From Azorhizobium sp943369575 (GTDB lineage: Bacteria > Pseudomonadota > Alphaproteobacteria > Rhizobiales > Xanthobacteraceae), in NCBI GenBank assembly GCA_943369575.1, contig CALRNP020000132.1, forward strand, positions 1 to 15,609: a stretch of 15,609 nt of DNA. The letters are read 5' to 3'. Below are positions 1 through 6,160 of this stretch, in pieces. Both the position numbers and the translations under genes were made by a program. A model generated the notes under the pieces. That model was not told where the DNA came from. It was given only the letters and a program-made list of their open reading frames with translations, and did not search any database. Positions within the stretch are counted from its first letter, which is position 1. Each line of letters opens with the position of its first letter.

Positions 1-580
1 CGTCAAGGGCTCGACTTTGGGCCGCTATACGGAAGTGGGCGCGCGCACCAAGCTGCTGGAGGTGGAGATGGGGGATTATTCCTACATCGCCTCCGATGCG
101 GACATGGCCTATAGCGCCGTGGGCAAATTCTGCTCCATCGCCGCCATGACCCGCATCAATCCCGGCAACCACCCCATGTGGCGTGCCAGCCAGTCGCATT
201 TCACCTATCGCGCCTCGGCCTATTTCGATGATGCCGCCGATGAGCCGGACTTCTTCCAGTGGCGCCGCGACCACAAGGTGACCATCGGCCACGACGTGTG
301 GATCGGCCACGGGGCGGTGATCCTGCCGGGGCGCACCATCGGCACCGGGGCGGTGGTGGCGGCGGGCGCGGTGGTGGCGAAGGACGTGCCGCCTTATGCC
401 ATTGTGGCCGGGGTCGCCGCCAAGGTGGTGAAGCAGCGCTTTCCCATCGATATCGGCGAACGGCTGATGGCGCTGGGCTGGTGGGACTGGAGCCACGAGC
501 GCCTGCGGACCGCGCTGGCGGATTTTCGCGCCCTCCCGGTGGAAGCGTTCCTGGAGCGCTATGAGGGCGGCCCGGCCTAG
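1..580 (+). CDS. Hexapeptide-repeat acyltransferase, phosphonate-associated family (5' truncated)
   Basis: The reading frame is open from base 2 and ends at TAG 578-580, so the N-terminus lies outside the window; TTG at 17 is not needed as a start. The visible 192 residues contain the left-handed beta-helix signature of isoleucine-patch acyltransferases: short repeats around GRYTEVGARTK and GDYSYI, then IGHDVWIGHGAVILPG and IGTGAVVAAGAVVAKDVP. An inserted loop (GNHPMWRASQSHFTYRASAYF) precedes the second repeat block, and the C-terminal helix is rich in Trp (GWWDWSHERLR). From memory this matches the hexapeptide family found in phosphonate utilisation clusters (TIGR03308-like) better than chloramphenicol acetyltransferases. 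Substrate unknown. No phn gene is visible here; any such cluster would lie to the left. It is followed at 72 bp by kdsD in the same direction. Confidence 0.8.
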   Translation, partial: VKGSTLGRYTEVGARTKLLEVEMGDYSYIASDADMAYSAVGKFCSIAAMTRINPGNHPMWRASQSHFTYRASAYFDDAADEPDFFQWRRDHKVTIGHDVWIGHGAVILPGRTIGTGAVVAAGAVVAKDVPPYAIVAGVAAKVVKQRFPIDIGERLMALGWWDWSHERLRTALADFRALPVEAFLERYEGGPA

Positions 581-651
581 GTTGATCCAGGCGAAACGGG
601 CGCGCGCCGGCCCGGCTCCCCTTCGCGGGCGAACAATGCTATCGAGAGGGG

Positions 652-1665
652 ATGACAGGCGCATCCTTGAAAGCAGTCGCTCCTTCCGTGACGCATCCCC
701 GTTCGGCGGCCATCACCTCCGCCCTTGCCACCTTGGAAACCGAAGCCGCCGGGCTGGCCGCGCTGATCGCGGCGGTCGGCAACGGCCTGGGCGAGGCCTT
801 CGAAAGCGCGGTCTCCATCATCATGGCGGCGCGCGGGCGGGTGATCGTCACCGGCATGGGCAAGAGCGGGCATGTGGCGCGCAAGATCGCCGCCACCTTC
901 GCCTCCACCGGCACCCCCTCCCATTATGTCCACCCCGCCGAGGCCAGCCATGGCGATCTGGGCATGGTGGCGCCGGAAGACGTGATCGTGGCTCTGTCCT
1001 GGTCCGGCGAGACCGCCGAACTGCGCGACATCGTCGACTATTCCCAGCGTTTCGGCGTGCCGCTGATCGCTCTGACCTCCAATACCGACAGCGCGCTGGC
1101 CAAGGCCGCCAGCGTGGTGCTGGCGCTGCCCCAGGCGCGCGAAGCCTGCCCGCTGGGCCTGGCCCCCACCACCTCCACCTTGATGCAGCTGGCCATGGGC
1201 GATGCCCTGGCGGTGGCGCTGCTGGAGAGCCGCGGCTTCACCGCCCGCGATTTCCGGGTGTTCCATCCCGGCGGTAAATTGGGCGCCAACCTCAAGTTCG
1301 TGCGCGACGTGATGCGCGCCGAGGCCGCCGTGCCTTTGGCCCGCAGCGGCGCGCTGATGGGCGAGGTGCTAGTGGAGATGAGCGCCAAGGGCCTCGGCTG
1401 CGTCGCCGTGGTGGACGCCGACGGGCGCCTCGCCGGCATCGTCACCGACGGCGACCTGCGCCGCCACATGGCCAATGACCTGCCCACCCGCCCGGTGGAC
1501 GCCATCATGAGCGGCACTCCCAAGACGGTGCGTCCGGATCAACTGGCGTCGGAAGCTCTGCGCATCCTCAACACCGCCAAGATCACAGCCTTGATGGTGG
1601 TGGACGACGGACGCCCGGTGGGCGCCCTGCACATCCACGATTTGCTGCATGTGGGTGTGGCGTAG
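652..1665 (+). CDS. kdsD: Arabinose-5-phosphate isomerase, KpsF/GutQ family
   Basis: Predicted to convert D-ribulose 5-phosphate to D-arabinose 5-phosphate, the first step towards Kdo for lipopolysaccharide, in the cytoplasm. The 337-residue length fits the family. Residues about 40-215 form the SIS sugar-isomerase domain, with TGMGKSGHVARK (67-78), HPAEASHGDLGM (94-105), LSWSGETAEL (115-124) and FHPGGKLGA (204-212). Two CBS domains follow, one around GIVTDGDLRRHM and one around AIMSGTPKTV to VGALHIHDLL. The SIS plus tandem CBS order is typical of KdsD. The purine-rich GAGAGGG (644-650) sits only one base before ATG 652, closer than usual, so a downstream GTG at 688 is an alternative start. 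No other Kdo or Lpt gene lies nearby. Confidence 0.93.
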   Translation: MTGASLKAVAPSVTHPRSAAITSALATLETEAAGLAALIAAVGNGLGEAFESAVSIIMAARGRVIVTGMGKSGHVARKIAATFASTGTPSHYVHPAEASHGDLGMVAPEDVIVALSWSGETAELRDIVDYSQRFGVPLIALTSNTDSALAKAASVVLALPQAREACPLGLAPTTSTLMQLAMGDALAVALLESRGFTARDFRVFHPGGKLGANLKFVRDVMRAEAAVPLARSGALMGEVLVEMSAKGLGCVAVVDADGRLAGIVTDGDLRRHMANDLPTRPVDAIMSGTPKTVRPDQLASEALRILNTAKITALMVVDDGRPVGALHIHDLLHVGVA

Positions 1666-1688
1666 GCTCGCGGTCGCCGAAAACCATC

Positions 1689-1717
1689 TCGACATCCAAT
1701 CGCATGTGAACTATAGT
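1689..1717 (+). promoter_or_regulatory. Sigma70-type promoter of the toxin-antitoxin operon
   Basis: TCGACA at 1689-1694 matches five of six bases of TTGACA. It is followed by exactly 17 bases and TATAGT (1712-1717), which matches five of six bases of TATAAT. The expected start of transcription, about seven bases downstream, falls at or next to the A of the toxin ATG (1724). The -10 box lies in the centre of the 18-bp palindrome, so repressor bound there would block polymerase. Confidence 0.65.
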
Positions 1718-1722
1718 TCACA
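1705..1722. promoter_or_regulatory. Perfect 18-bp palindrome, probable antitoxin operator
   Basis: TGTGAACTATAGTTCACA is its own reverse complement over all 18 bases. It covers the -10 box and ends one base before the toxin start codon. Type II toxin-antitoxin operons are usually autorepressed by the antitoxin or the complex through such sites. The HTH antitoxin encoded two genes on is the natural candidate to bind it; this is inference. Confidence 0.75.
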
Positions 1723-1723
1723 G

Positions 1724-2023
1724 ATGGTCGAGGTTCGCCAAACCGTCCGGTTCCGGGAATGGTTCACGGCTTTGCCGGACCTGCGCGCTAAAGCGCGCAT
1801 CGACATGCGCATCGCCCGGTTGGCGGCCGGGAATGCCGGTGATGTCAAATATTTTAGCGGCATCGGTGAACTGCGGCTCGATTGCGGCCCCGGCTACCGA
1901 CTGTACTTCATGCAGCGGGGGCGGGAGCTGGTGATCTTGCTGTGCGGCGGTGACAAGAGCACCCAGGCGAAAGACATCGCCGCGGCATTGCAGCTCGCCC
2001 AAGAAATGAAGGATGAGATCTGA
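1724..2023 (+). CDS. RelE/HigB-like toxin (addiction module killer protein family)
   Basis: This 99-residue basic protein fits the RelE/ParE superfamily, in particular the family annotated as putative addiction module killer protein (TIGR02683-like). Members of the superfamily generally cleave mRNA at the ribosome. Visible landmarks are the N-terminal VRFREWFTALPDLRAKARI helix region, ELRLDCGPGYRLYF (49-62) with the conserved Arg and Tyr, and the C-terminal signature LLCGGDKSTQAKDI (72-85). A start at 1649 would give a 26-residue extension running through the promoter and palindrome, so ATG 1724 is chosen. No Shine-Dalgarno sequence fits in front of it, consistent with a leaderless message. 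Its TGA overlaps the antitoxin ATG by one base, so the two are translationally coupled. Confidence 0.9.
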   Translation: MVEVRQTVRFREWFTALPDLRAKARIDMRIARLAAGNAGDVKYFSGIGELRLDCGPGYRLYFMQRGRELVILLCGGDKSTQAKDIAAALQLAQEMKDEI

Positions 2024-2319
2024 TGGCCGAGCGGACCGTGCCTTGGGACATGGCGGACCATATCGCGACGCCGGAAGCGGTGGCCGCCTATCTGGAGGCA
2101 GCCTTCGAAGATGGCGACCCGGCCATCATCGCCGCTGCGCTTGGCGCCATTGCCCGCTCAACGGGAATGACCGAGGTTGCCCGGCGTGCCGGTGTCACGC
2201 GCGAGGGCTTGTACAAGGCCCTCAGCGCCGAGGGCGATCCACGCCTGTCCACGCTCCTGGGCGTCACCAAGGCGTTGGGATTGCAGCTGACCGTGGTGGC
2301 GGAGCGCCCGGCGGCCTGA
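2023..2319 (+). CDS. HigA-like antitoxin with helix-turn-helix
   Basis: A 98-residue partner of the upstream toxin, resembling the family annotated as probable addiction module antidote protein (TIGR02684-like). The first 30 residues (WDMADHIATPEAVAAYLEAA) are the conserved N-terminus of that family. Residues about 38-92 form a Cro/Xre-type helix-turn-helix, with MTEVARRAGVTREGLYKAL as the DNA-reading part and TLLGVTKALGLQLTV as the following helix and strand. AAGGA at 2009-2013 is a good ribosome binding site nine bases before ATG 2023, lying inside the toxin gene. Expected roles are neutralising the toxin and repressing the operon at the palindrome at 1705-1722. The stop is only three bases from the stop of the convergent ampR-like gene, leaving no room for a separate terminator. 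Confidence 0.9.
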   Translation: MAERTVPWDMADHIATPEAVAAYLEAAFEDGDPAIIAAALGAIARSTGMTEVARRAGVTREGLYKALSAEGDPRLSTLLGVTKALGLQLTVVAERPAA

Positions 2320-2322
2320 GCC

Positions 2323-3204
2323 TTACCCTCCGGTCGGCGCCGCCGTTTCCGCCAGGAGCCAGAGGTGGAAGGTCTGCATGGCCGGGGTTTCCGGCCGTGA
2401 GCGCAGGCGGGTGAGCCAATAGCGGCCGGCATCGATGGTGAGCGCGAGGGGCTGTACCAGCCGCTCGCTGGCCAGATCCGCCGCGAACAACGCTGCCGGC
2501 AGCAAGGCGACGCCCAGCCCTGCCGCTGCGGCGCTGGCCATCACCGGCGAGGAATCGAACACCGGCCCGCGCAAGGTAGGACAGGGCACGCCGGCGGCGG
2601 CGAACCAGCGTGCCCATTCCTCGGCGCGGTAGGAGCGCAGCAGCGGCAGGCTGGCCAGATCGCCGGGCTGCGACAGCCCCCGCGCCAGGGCCGGGGCGCA
2701 GAGCGGGGCGAGGGGAGCCGCCAGCAGGGGCGTGGCCTCGGTGCCGTGCCAGGAGCCGTCGCCGAAGCGGATGGCCAGATCCAAGCCTTCGCCGGCCAGA
2801 TCCACCCGGTTGTTGTTGGTGAGCACCCGCAGATCGATGCCGGGATGGGCCAGATTGAAGGCGGCCAGGCGCGGCAGCAGCCAGCCGGTGGCGAACGTGC
2901 CCACCACCCCCACGGTCAGCACCTCGCGGAACTGGCCGCCCATGAATTGGTCCAGGGTGGCACCGATACGATCGAAGGCGGCACTGACCTGCGGCACCAG
3001 GGCCGCGCCCTCGTCGGTGAGGGCAAGCCCGCGCGGCAGGCGGCGGAACAAAGGCGCGCCCAGGCGGGCCTCCAGCCCCTTGATCTGATGGCTGACGGCC
3101 GCCTGGCTGACGCACAATTCCATGGCCGCGCGGGTGATGCTCAGGTGCCGCGCCGCCGCCTCGAACGCGCGCAGGGCATTCAGGGGAAGATGCGGACGGT
3201 CCAT
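2323..3204 (-). CDS. ampR: LysR-family regulator, AmpR type
   Basis: A 293-residue LysR-type regulator closely resembling AmpR of AmpC-type and L2-type systems. The N-terminal helix-turn-helix spans about 5-64 (LPLNALRAFEAAARHLSITR and VSQAAVSHQIKGLEARLGAP). The effector domain contains VGVVGTFATGWLLP (98-111), NNNRVDLAGEGLDLAIR (130-146), WHGTEATPL and SYRAEEWARWF. Gly102, Thr103 and Asp135 match positions reported as important for AmpR sensing of muropeptides, and RYWLTRL supplies the late Tyr near position 262. It starts 94 bp from the beta-lactamase gene on the opposite strand, the classic divergent arrangement. The expected behaviour is activation of the beta-lactamase when cell-wall fragments accumulate, and autoregulation. 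GcvA-type regulators are the nearest alternative, but the effector domain and neighbour favour AmpR. Confidence 0.9.
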   Translation of the reverse strand: MDRPHLPLNALRAFEAAARHLSITRAAMELCVSQAAVSHQIKGLEARLGAPLFRRLPRGLALTDEGAALVPQVSAAFDRIGATLDQFMGGQFREVLTVGVVGTFATGWLLPRLAAFNLAHPGIDLRVLTNNNRVDLAGEGLDLAIRFGDGSWHGTEATPLLAAPLAPLCAPALARGLSQPGDLASLPLLRSYRAEEWARWFAAAGVPCPTLRGPVFDSSPVMASAAAAGLGVALLPAALFAADLASERLVQPLALTIDAGRYWLTRLRSRPETPAMQTFHLWLLAETAAPTGG

Positions 3205-3298
3205 GCCAAGCCATTAGATTTTTTTATATCATCTGCCAGATAACATCGTTTGTCTCGCCCTGTCTGCTTTTGCATGTTCGCTGGCGATGGAGGTGGAC
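3205..3298. promoter_or_regulatory. Divergent ampR-bla control region
   Basis: This 94-bp spacer is far more AT-rich than its surroundings at its left end. It contains ATTAG followed by an AT-rich run (3213-3229), resembling half-sites of AmpR/GcvA-type regulators, and the inverted repeat ATCTG-C-CAGAT (3231-3241). Reading towards ampR, TATAAA in the AT-rich run could serve as a -10 box. Reading towards bla, only a weak TTGTCT (3250-3255) with a poor -10 is seen, as expected for an activator-dependent promoter. The exact operator is inferred. Confidence 0.6.
3289..3293 (+). promoter_or_regulatory. Ribosome binding site deciding the bla start
   Basis: GGAGG ends five bases before ATG 3299. 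An earlier in-frame ATG at 3287 overlaps this site and would add only MEVD in front of the signal peptide, so 3299 is the better start. Confidence 0.8.
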
Positions 3299-4186
3299 AT
3301 GATTTCAAGACGTCATCTGCTGCTGGCGGCCGCACCGGCCTTGGTGCTGGTCTCGCGCGGGGTTCAAGCGCAGCCGCCCAAGGCTTTCGGCGGGCCGACA
3401 CTGGCTGCGGCCATCGTCGCCGCCGAGCGCAAGAGCGGCGGCCGGCTGGGCGTCGCGGTGCGCGATACCGGCACCGGGGCCACCTTCGCTCATCGCGGCG
3501 ACGAGCGCTTTCCCATGTGCAGCACCTTCAAATTTCTATTGGCAGCCGCGCTGCTGGCAGAGGTGGATGCCGGTCGCGAGCGCCTGGATCGCACCTTGCC
3601 CATCACCAAGGCCGATCTGGTGGCCTATTCGCCCATGACCGAGCCTTTGGTGGGCACGGTCGCCAGTATCGCGGCGCTCTGCGAGGCGGCCGTGACCCTT
3701 AGCGACAACACCGCCGCCAATGTGCTGCTCTCCGCCATCGGCGGCCCCGCCGGGCTGACCGCCTTCGTGCGCCGCAGCGGCGATCCGGTCACCAGGCTCG
3801 ATCGCAACGAGCCCACCCTCAACGAGGGCAAGCCCGGCGATCCGCGCGACACCACCACGCCTGTGGCCATGCTGGATGATCTCGACCGGATGGTACTGGG
3901 GCGGGTGTTGACCCCGGCCTCGCGGGATCAACTGGCGGCATGGCTGGTGGCCAACCGCACCGGCGGCACCCGCCTACGCGCCGGGCTGCCGAAGGATTGG
4001 CGGGTGGGCGACAAGACCGGCACCGGCCCGCGCGGCATCGGCATCAACGACATTGCGGTGATCTGGCCGCCGGGACGGGCGCCGCTGCTGCTGACCTGTT
4101 ATCTCACCGATACCCCGCTCGATGCCGCCGCTGCCAACGCCATCCATGTGGAGGTGGCGCAAGCGGTGGCGGCTGCGGCCGGCTGA
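3299..4186 (+). CDS. Class A beta-lactamase with Tat-type signal peptide
   Basis: A 295-residue serine beta-lactamase predicted to hydrolyse beta-lactams in the periplasm. All class A motifs are present: STFK (75-78, catalytic Ser), SDN (135-137), Glu171 in RNEPTLN (the general base, Ambler 166) and KTG (239-241). A Cys directly precedes the catalytic Ser, as in many class A enzymes, but the position after KTGT is Gly rather than Cys, so the disulfide typical of KPC/NmcA-type carbapenemases cannot form. The N-terminus SRRHLLLAAAPALVLV, with twin arginines and a weakly hydrophobic stretch ending near VQA-Q, looks like a Tat signal. The divergent AmpR-type gene suggests inducible expression, like the L2 enzyme of Stenotrophomonas. 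Spectrum cannot be read from sequence. Confidence 0.95.
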   Translation: MISRRHLLLAAAPALVLVSRGVQAQPPKAFGGPTLAAAIVAAERKSGGRLGVAVRDTGTGATFAHRGDERFPMCSTFKFLLAAALLAEVDAGRERLDRTLPITKADLVAYSPMTEPLVGTVASIAALCEAAVTLSDNTAANVLLSAIGGPAGLTAFVRRSGDPVTRLDRNEPTLNEGKPGDPRDTTTPVAMLDDLDRMVLGRVLTPASRDQLAAWLVANRTGGTRLRAGLPKDWRVGDKTGTGPRGIGINDIAVIWPPGRAPLLLTCYLTDTPLDAAAANAIHVEVAQAVAAAAG

Positions 4187-4315
4187 GGGGAGCGGCAAGC
4201 GTCGCCACCCTGAGGATGGCGCGCCGAAGCCGTTTTGCGGGGCGCGCGGCGGTTCACGTCCCGCACGTGCCGCGAGAGGGGGCTTGCCCGATGTGGTCGC
4301 CGGGCGCGGGACCGC

Positions 4316-5428
4316 TTAGCGGTGCTTGGTCATCTTCCTGGCCTTGTGGCCGGGAATGGGCTTCTGGAGGATGACGCCGGCCCATTCCATGCCGCGATAG
4401 GTCTCGTAGCCAGGCGTGAGGTGGAAGGCGGTGGTGCTGCCGTCGTCGCCATGCTCCACCGCGCTGCGGCGGTGGCGGGTGTCCAGCGGCACGGTCTCCA
4501 CGAACTCGCCGCGGCGGTCGGATGAGGAGAGCACCCGGCCGCGGGCATCCACCAGCAGCACGCGCGAGCGCGCGGCCTCATCCGGCGACAGGCGCACGCC
4601 CTCGATCACCGCGCGCGCCTGCGGCTCCCAGTCAAAATGGATGCCCAGCACGCCGATGGGCTTGCCGTGGGTCTGCCCGCCTTCGCGCACGGCGGCGGCG
4701 TAGGTGGCAACGGGGGCATTCTTCAGCGCATGGCAGGGCATGACGTCGGCCACCGCATATTCGTCGCCGGAATGGGTGGCCATGGCCTGCTGGAACCAGC
4801 CCTCGTGCGAGACATCCATGCCGCGCAGGCCGGGATAGCGATCTGCCCGCCCATGCGCCACTACCCGCCCATCCGGTGTGCAGATCCACAGATCGAGATA
4901 TACGGTATACGCAGATAGAATGACCCCCAGCCGGCGCTCCGCCTCAGCGACATTGTCCGCGGTCGGATCGGCGGCGGCGACCACGGCGGCATCGGTGGCC
5001 CACCAGCGCACATCGCAGGTGCGCTCATAAAGATTGCGGTCGATGGTCTCCACCGCATTGAGGCACAGATTGACCAGCCGGTCGCCGCGCACGTCCAATG
5101 CCATGCGCCGACCTACGGCGCGCAATTCATCCAGCGCGCTGCGCAGTTCGGTCTCCATGTCACTGGCCAGCCTGCCGATTTCGGCGCTGACGGCTTTGAC
5201 TTCCTCCGCCACCACAGCAAATCCCTTGCCCGCCTGGCCGGCGCGGGCAGCTTCAATGGTGGCATTGAGGGCGAGGATCCGGGTCTGGCCGGTGATGATC
5301 TGAATGGCCCGCGCCTTGCCGGCGGCCAGGGTGGCGGCGTGATCCGCCAATTGGATCACCTGTTCGGGTGAATCGGCGGCAACGGCCGTGTTTGGAAGGG
5401 AAGCCATGGAACCATGCATCTCGGCCAT
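4316..5428 (-). CDS. Soluble chemoreceptor-like protein: MCP signalling tip then Cache-like sensor
   Basis: About 370 residues. Residues about 25-100 are a shortened methyl-accepting chemotaxis signalling hairpin, with the highly conserved tip ILALNATIEAARAGQAGKGF (51-70), then AVVAEEVKAVSAEIGRLA, which normally contacts CheA and CheW. The rest (about 115-345) reads as a Cache-like sensor: LYERTCDVRWWATD, VYLDLWICTPDGRVVAHGR, YPGLRGMDVSHEGWFQQA and KPIGVLGIHFDW. No transmembrane segment or signal peptide is visible, so it should be cytoplasmic. The domain order is reversed relative to standard receptors. ATG is possible at 5491, but the 21 extra codons mostly end in A or T, unlike the gene body. 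ATG 5428, 5419 or 5407 are all plausible because no strong Shine-Dalgarno sequence is present. No che genes lie nearby. Confidence 0.75.
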   Translation of the reverse strand: MAEMHGSMASLPNTAVAADSPEQVIQLADHAATLAAGKARAIQIITGQTRILALNATIEAARAGQAGKGFAVVAEEVKAVSAEIGRLASDMETELRSALDELRAVGRRMALDVRGDRLVNLCLNAVETIDRNLYERTCDVRWWATDAAVVAAADPTADNVAEAERRLGVILSAYTVYLDLWICTPDGRVVAHGRADRYPGLRGMDVSHEGWFQQAMATHSGDEYAVADVMPCHALKNAPVATYAAAVREGGQTHGKPIGVLGIHFDWEPQARAVIEGVRLSPDEAARSRVLLVDARGRVLSSSDRRGEFVETVPLDTRHRRSAVEHGDDGSTTAFHLTPGYETYRGMEWAGVILQKPIPGHKARKMTKHR

Positions 5429-5491
5429 CCAATGTCTTGAGACTGATCGCAACGCAATCAGTCCTGCAAGACGCAAGCCAAGTGGAAACAT

Positions 5492-5671
5492 TGAGAAACA
5501 AGAATAGTCAGCGCTGCATCATGTGCGATTTCACATAATGCTGGCCGGAGAATTTGGCATGCGAAGCGCTAAACTCTTATACCTAATTCTAGGTACGTTT
5601 TCTTTTTAGAATAGCTTGCTATTTGTTTTGAAAGTCCAGGTATTTTGCGTCCAGTCATGCAAATGGGCGCT
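5492..5671. promoter_or_regulatory. AT-rich spacer with three inverted repeats upstream of the chemoreceptor gene
   Basis: The spacer between the nfeD stop and the chemoreceptor gene is strikingly AT-rich. It contains ATGTG-N6-CACAT (5521-5536, extendable to nine-base arms with one mismatch), TACCTA-N4-TAGGTA (5580-5595) and AATAGC-TT-GCTATT (5610-5623). On the minus strand, TATAAG next to the second repeat could be a -10 box for the chemoreceptor gene. No convincing -35 box or intrinsic terminator for nfeD was found. Confidence 0.45.
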
Positions 5672-6112
5672 TCAGGCGGCGCCCACGACCAGCACGGTGC
5701 CATCCACCTTCAGCACGATCACCTTTGCGCCGGTGGGCAGGTCCGGCCCCTCGATACGCCAGACGCTGTCGTCAATGCGCACCCGGCCGCTGCCTTCCAC
5801 GATCGGCGTTTCGAGGATGAACACCCGGCCCACATGGCTCTCCGCCCGGCGGTTGAGGAACGGCCGGTCGCTGGCGGCGCCGGGGGCGGGGGTGATGCGC
5901 CGGCCGATCAGGATCGCGGCCACCGCCAAGGCGGCAAAGGCCAGCACCTGCACCTGCCAGCCCGCCAGCACGAGGAAGGCCAGGGCGCCGGTGACCAAGG
6001 CCGCGAGCCCCAGCCATAGCAGGAAGGCACCGGGCAGCACGATTTCCGCCACCAGCAGCACCCCGCCGAGGACGAACCAGCCCCACGGGCCGAATGCGAT
6101 GAGATCGCTCAT
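5672..6112 (-). CDS. NfeD-family membrane protein
   Basis: A 146-residue short NfeD protein, the usual partner of an SPFH/stomatin-like protein. Three hydrophobic segments fill residues about 8-72 (GWFVLGGVLLVAEIVLPGAF, LLWLGLAALVTGALAFLVLA and VLAFAALAVAAILIG). After a linker, residues about 85-146 form the soluble OB-fold, with HVGRVFILETPIVEGSGRVR, DSVWRIEGPDLPTGAKV and VDGTVLVV. AGGAGG lies about nine bases before ATG. It sits 48 bp downstream of the qmcA-like gene on the same strand, so they probably form one operon. In other bacteria the pair is linked to membrane-protein quality control and membrane microdomains; the precise function here is not shown. Confidence 0.92.
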   Translation of the reverse strand: MSDLIAFGPWGWFVLGGVLLVAEIVLPGAFLLWLGLAALVTGALAFLVLAGWQVQVLAFAALAVAAILIGRRITPAPGAASDRPFLNRRAESHVGRVFILETPIVEGSGRVRIDDSVWRIEGPDLPTGAKVIVLKVDGTVLVVGAA

Positions 6113-6160
6113 GGGGTGTTGCCTCCTGAAGGGGGCGCTCTGCCGGATCGGGGCGGGCGC

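Noticed and set aside
561..1277. 238-codon plus-strand frame overlapping kdsD
   Set aside because: Arg/Gly-rich out-of-frame reading of kdsD, whose own frame carries clear SIS and CBS motifs.
3509..4055. Carbapenemase-type beta-lactamase because of Cys before the catalytic Ser
   Set aside because: The partner Cys after the KTG motif is absent (KTGTG), so the KPC/NmcA disulfide cannot form. Many non-carbapenemase class A enzymes also have this Cys.
5521..5536. ATGTG-N6-CACAT as a CRP/FNR-type site
   Set aside because: The inner spacing is two bases shorter than the CRP consensus and it lacks the FNR TTGAT half-sites, so it is kept only as an inverted repeat.
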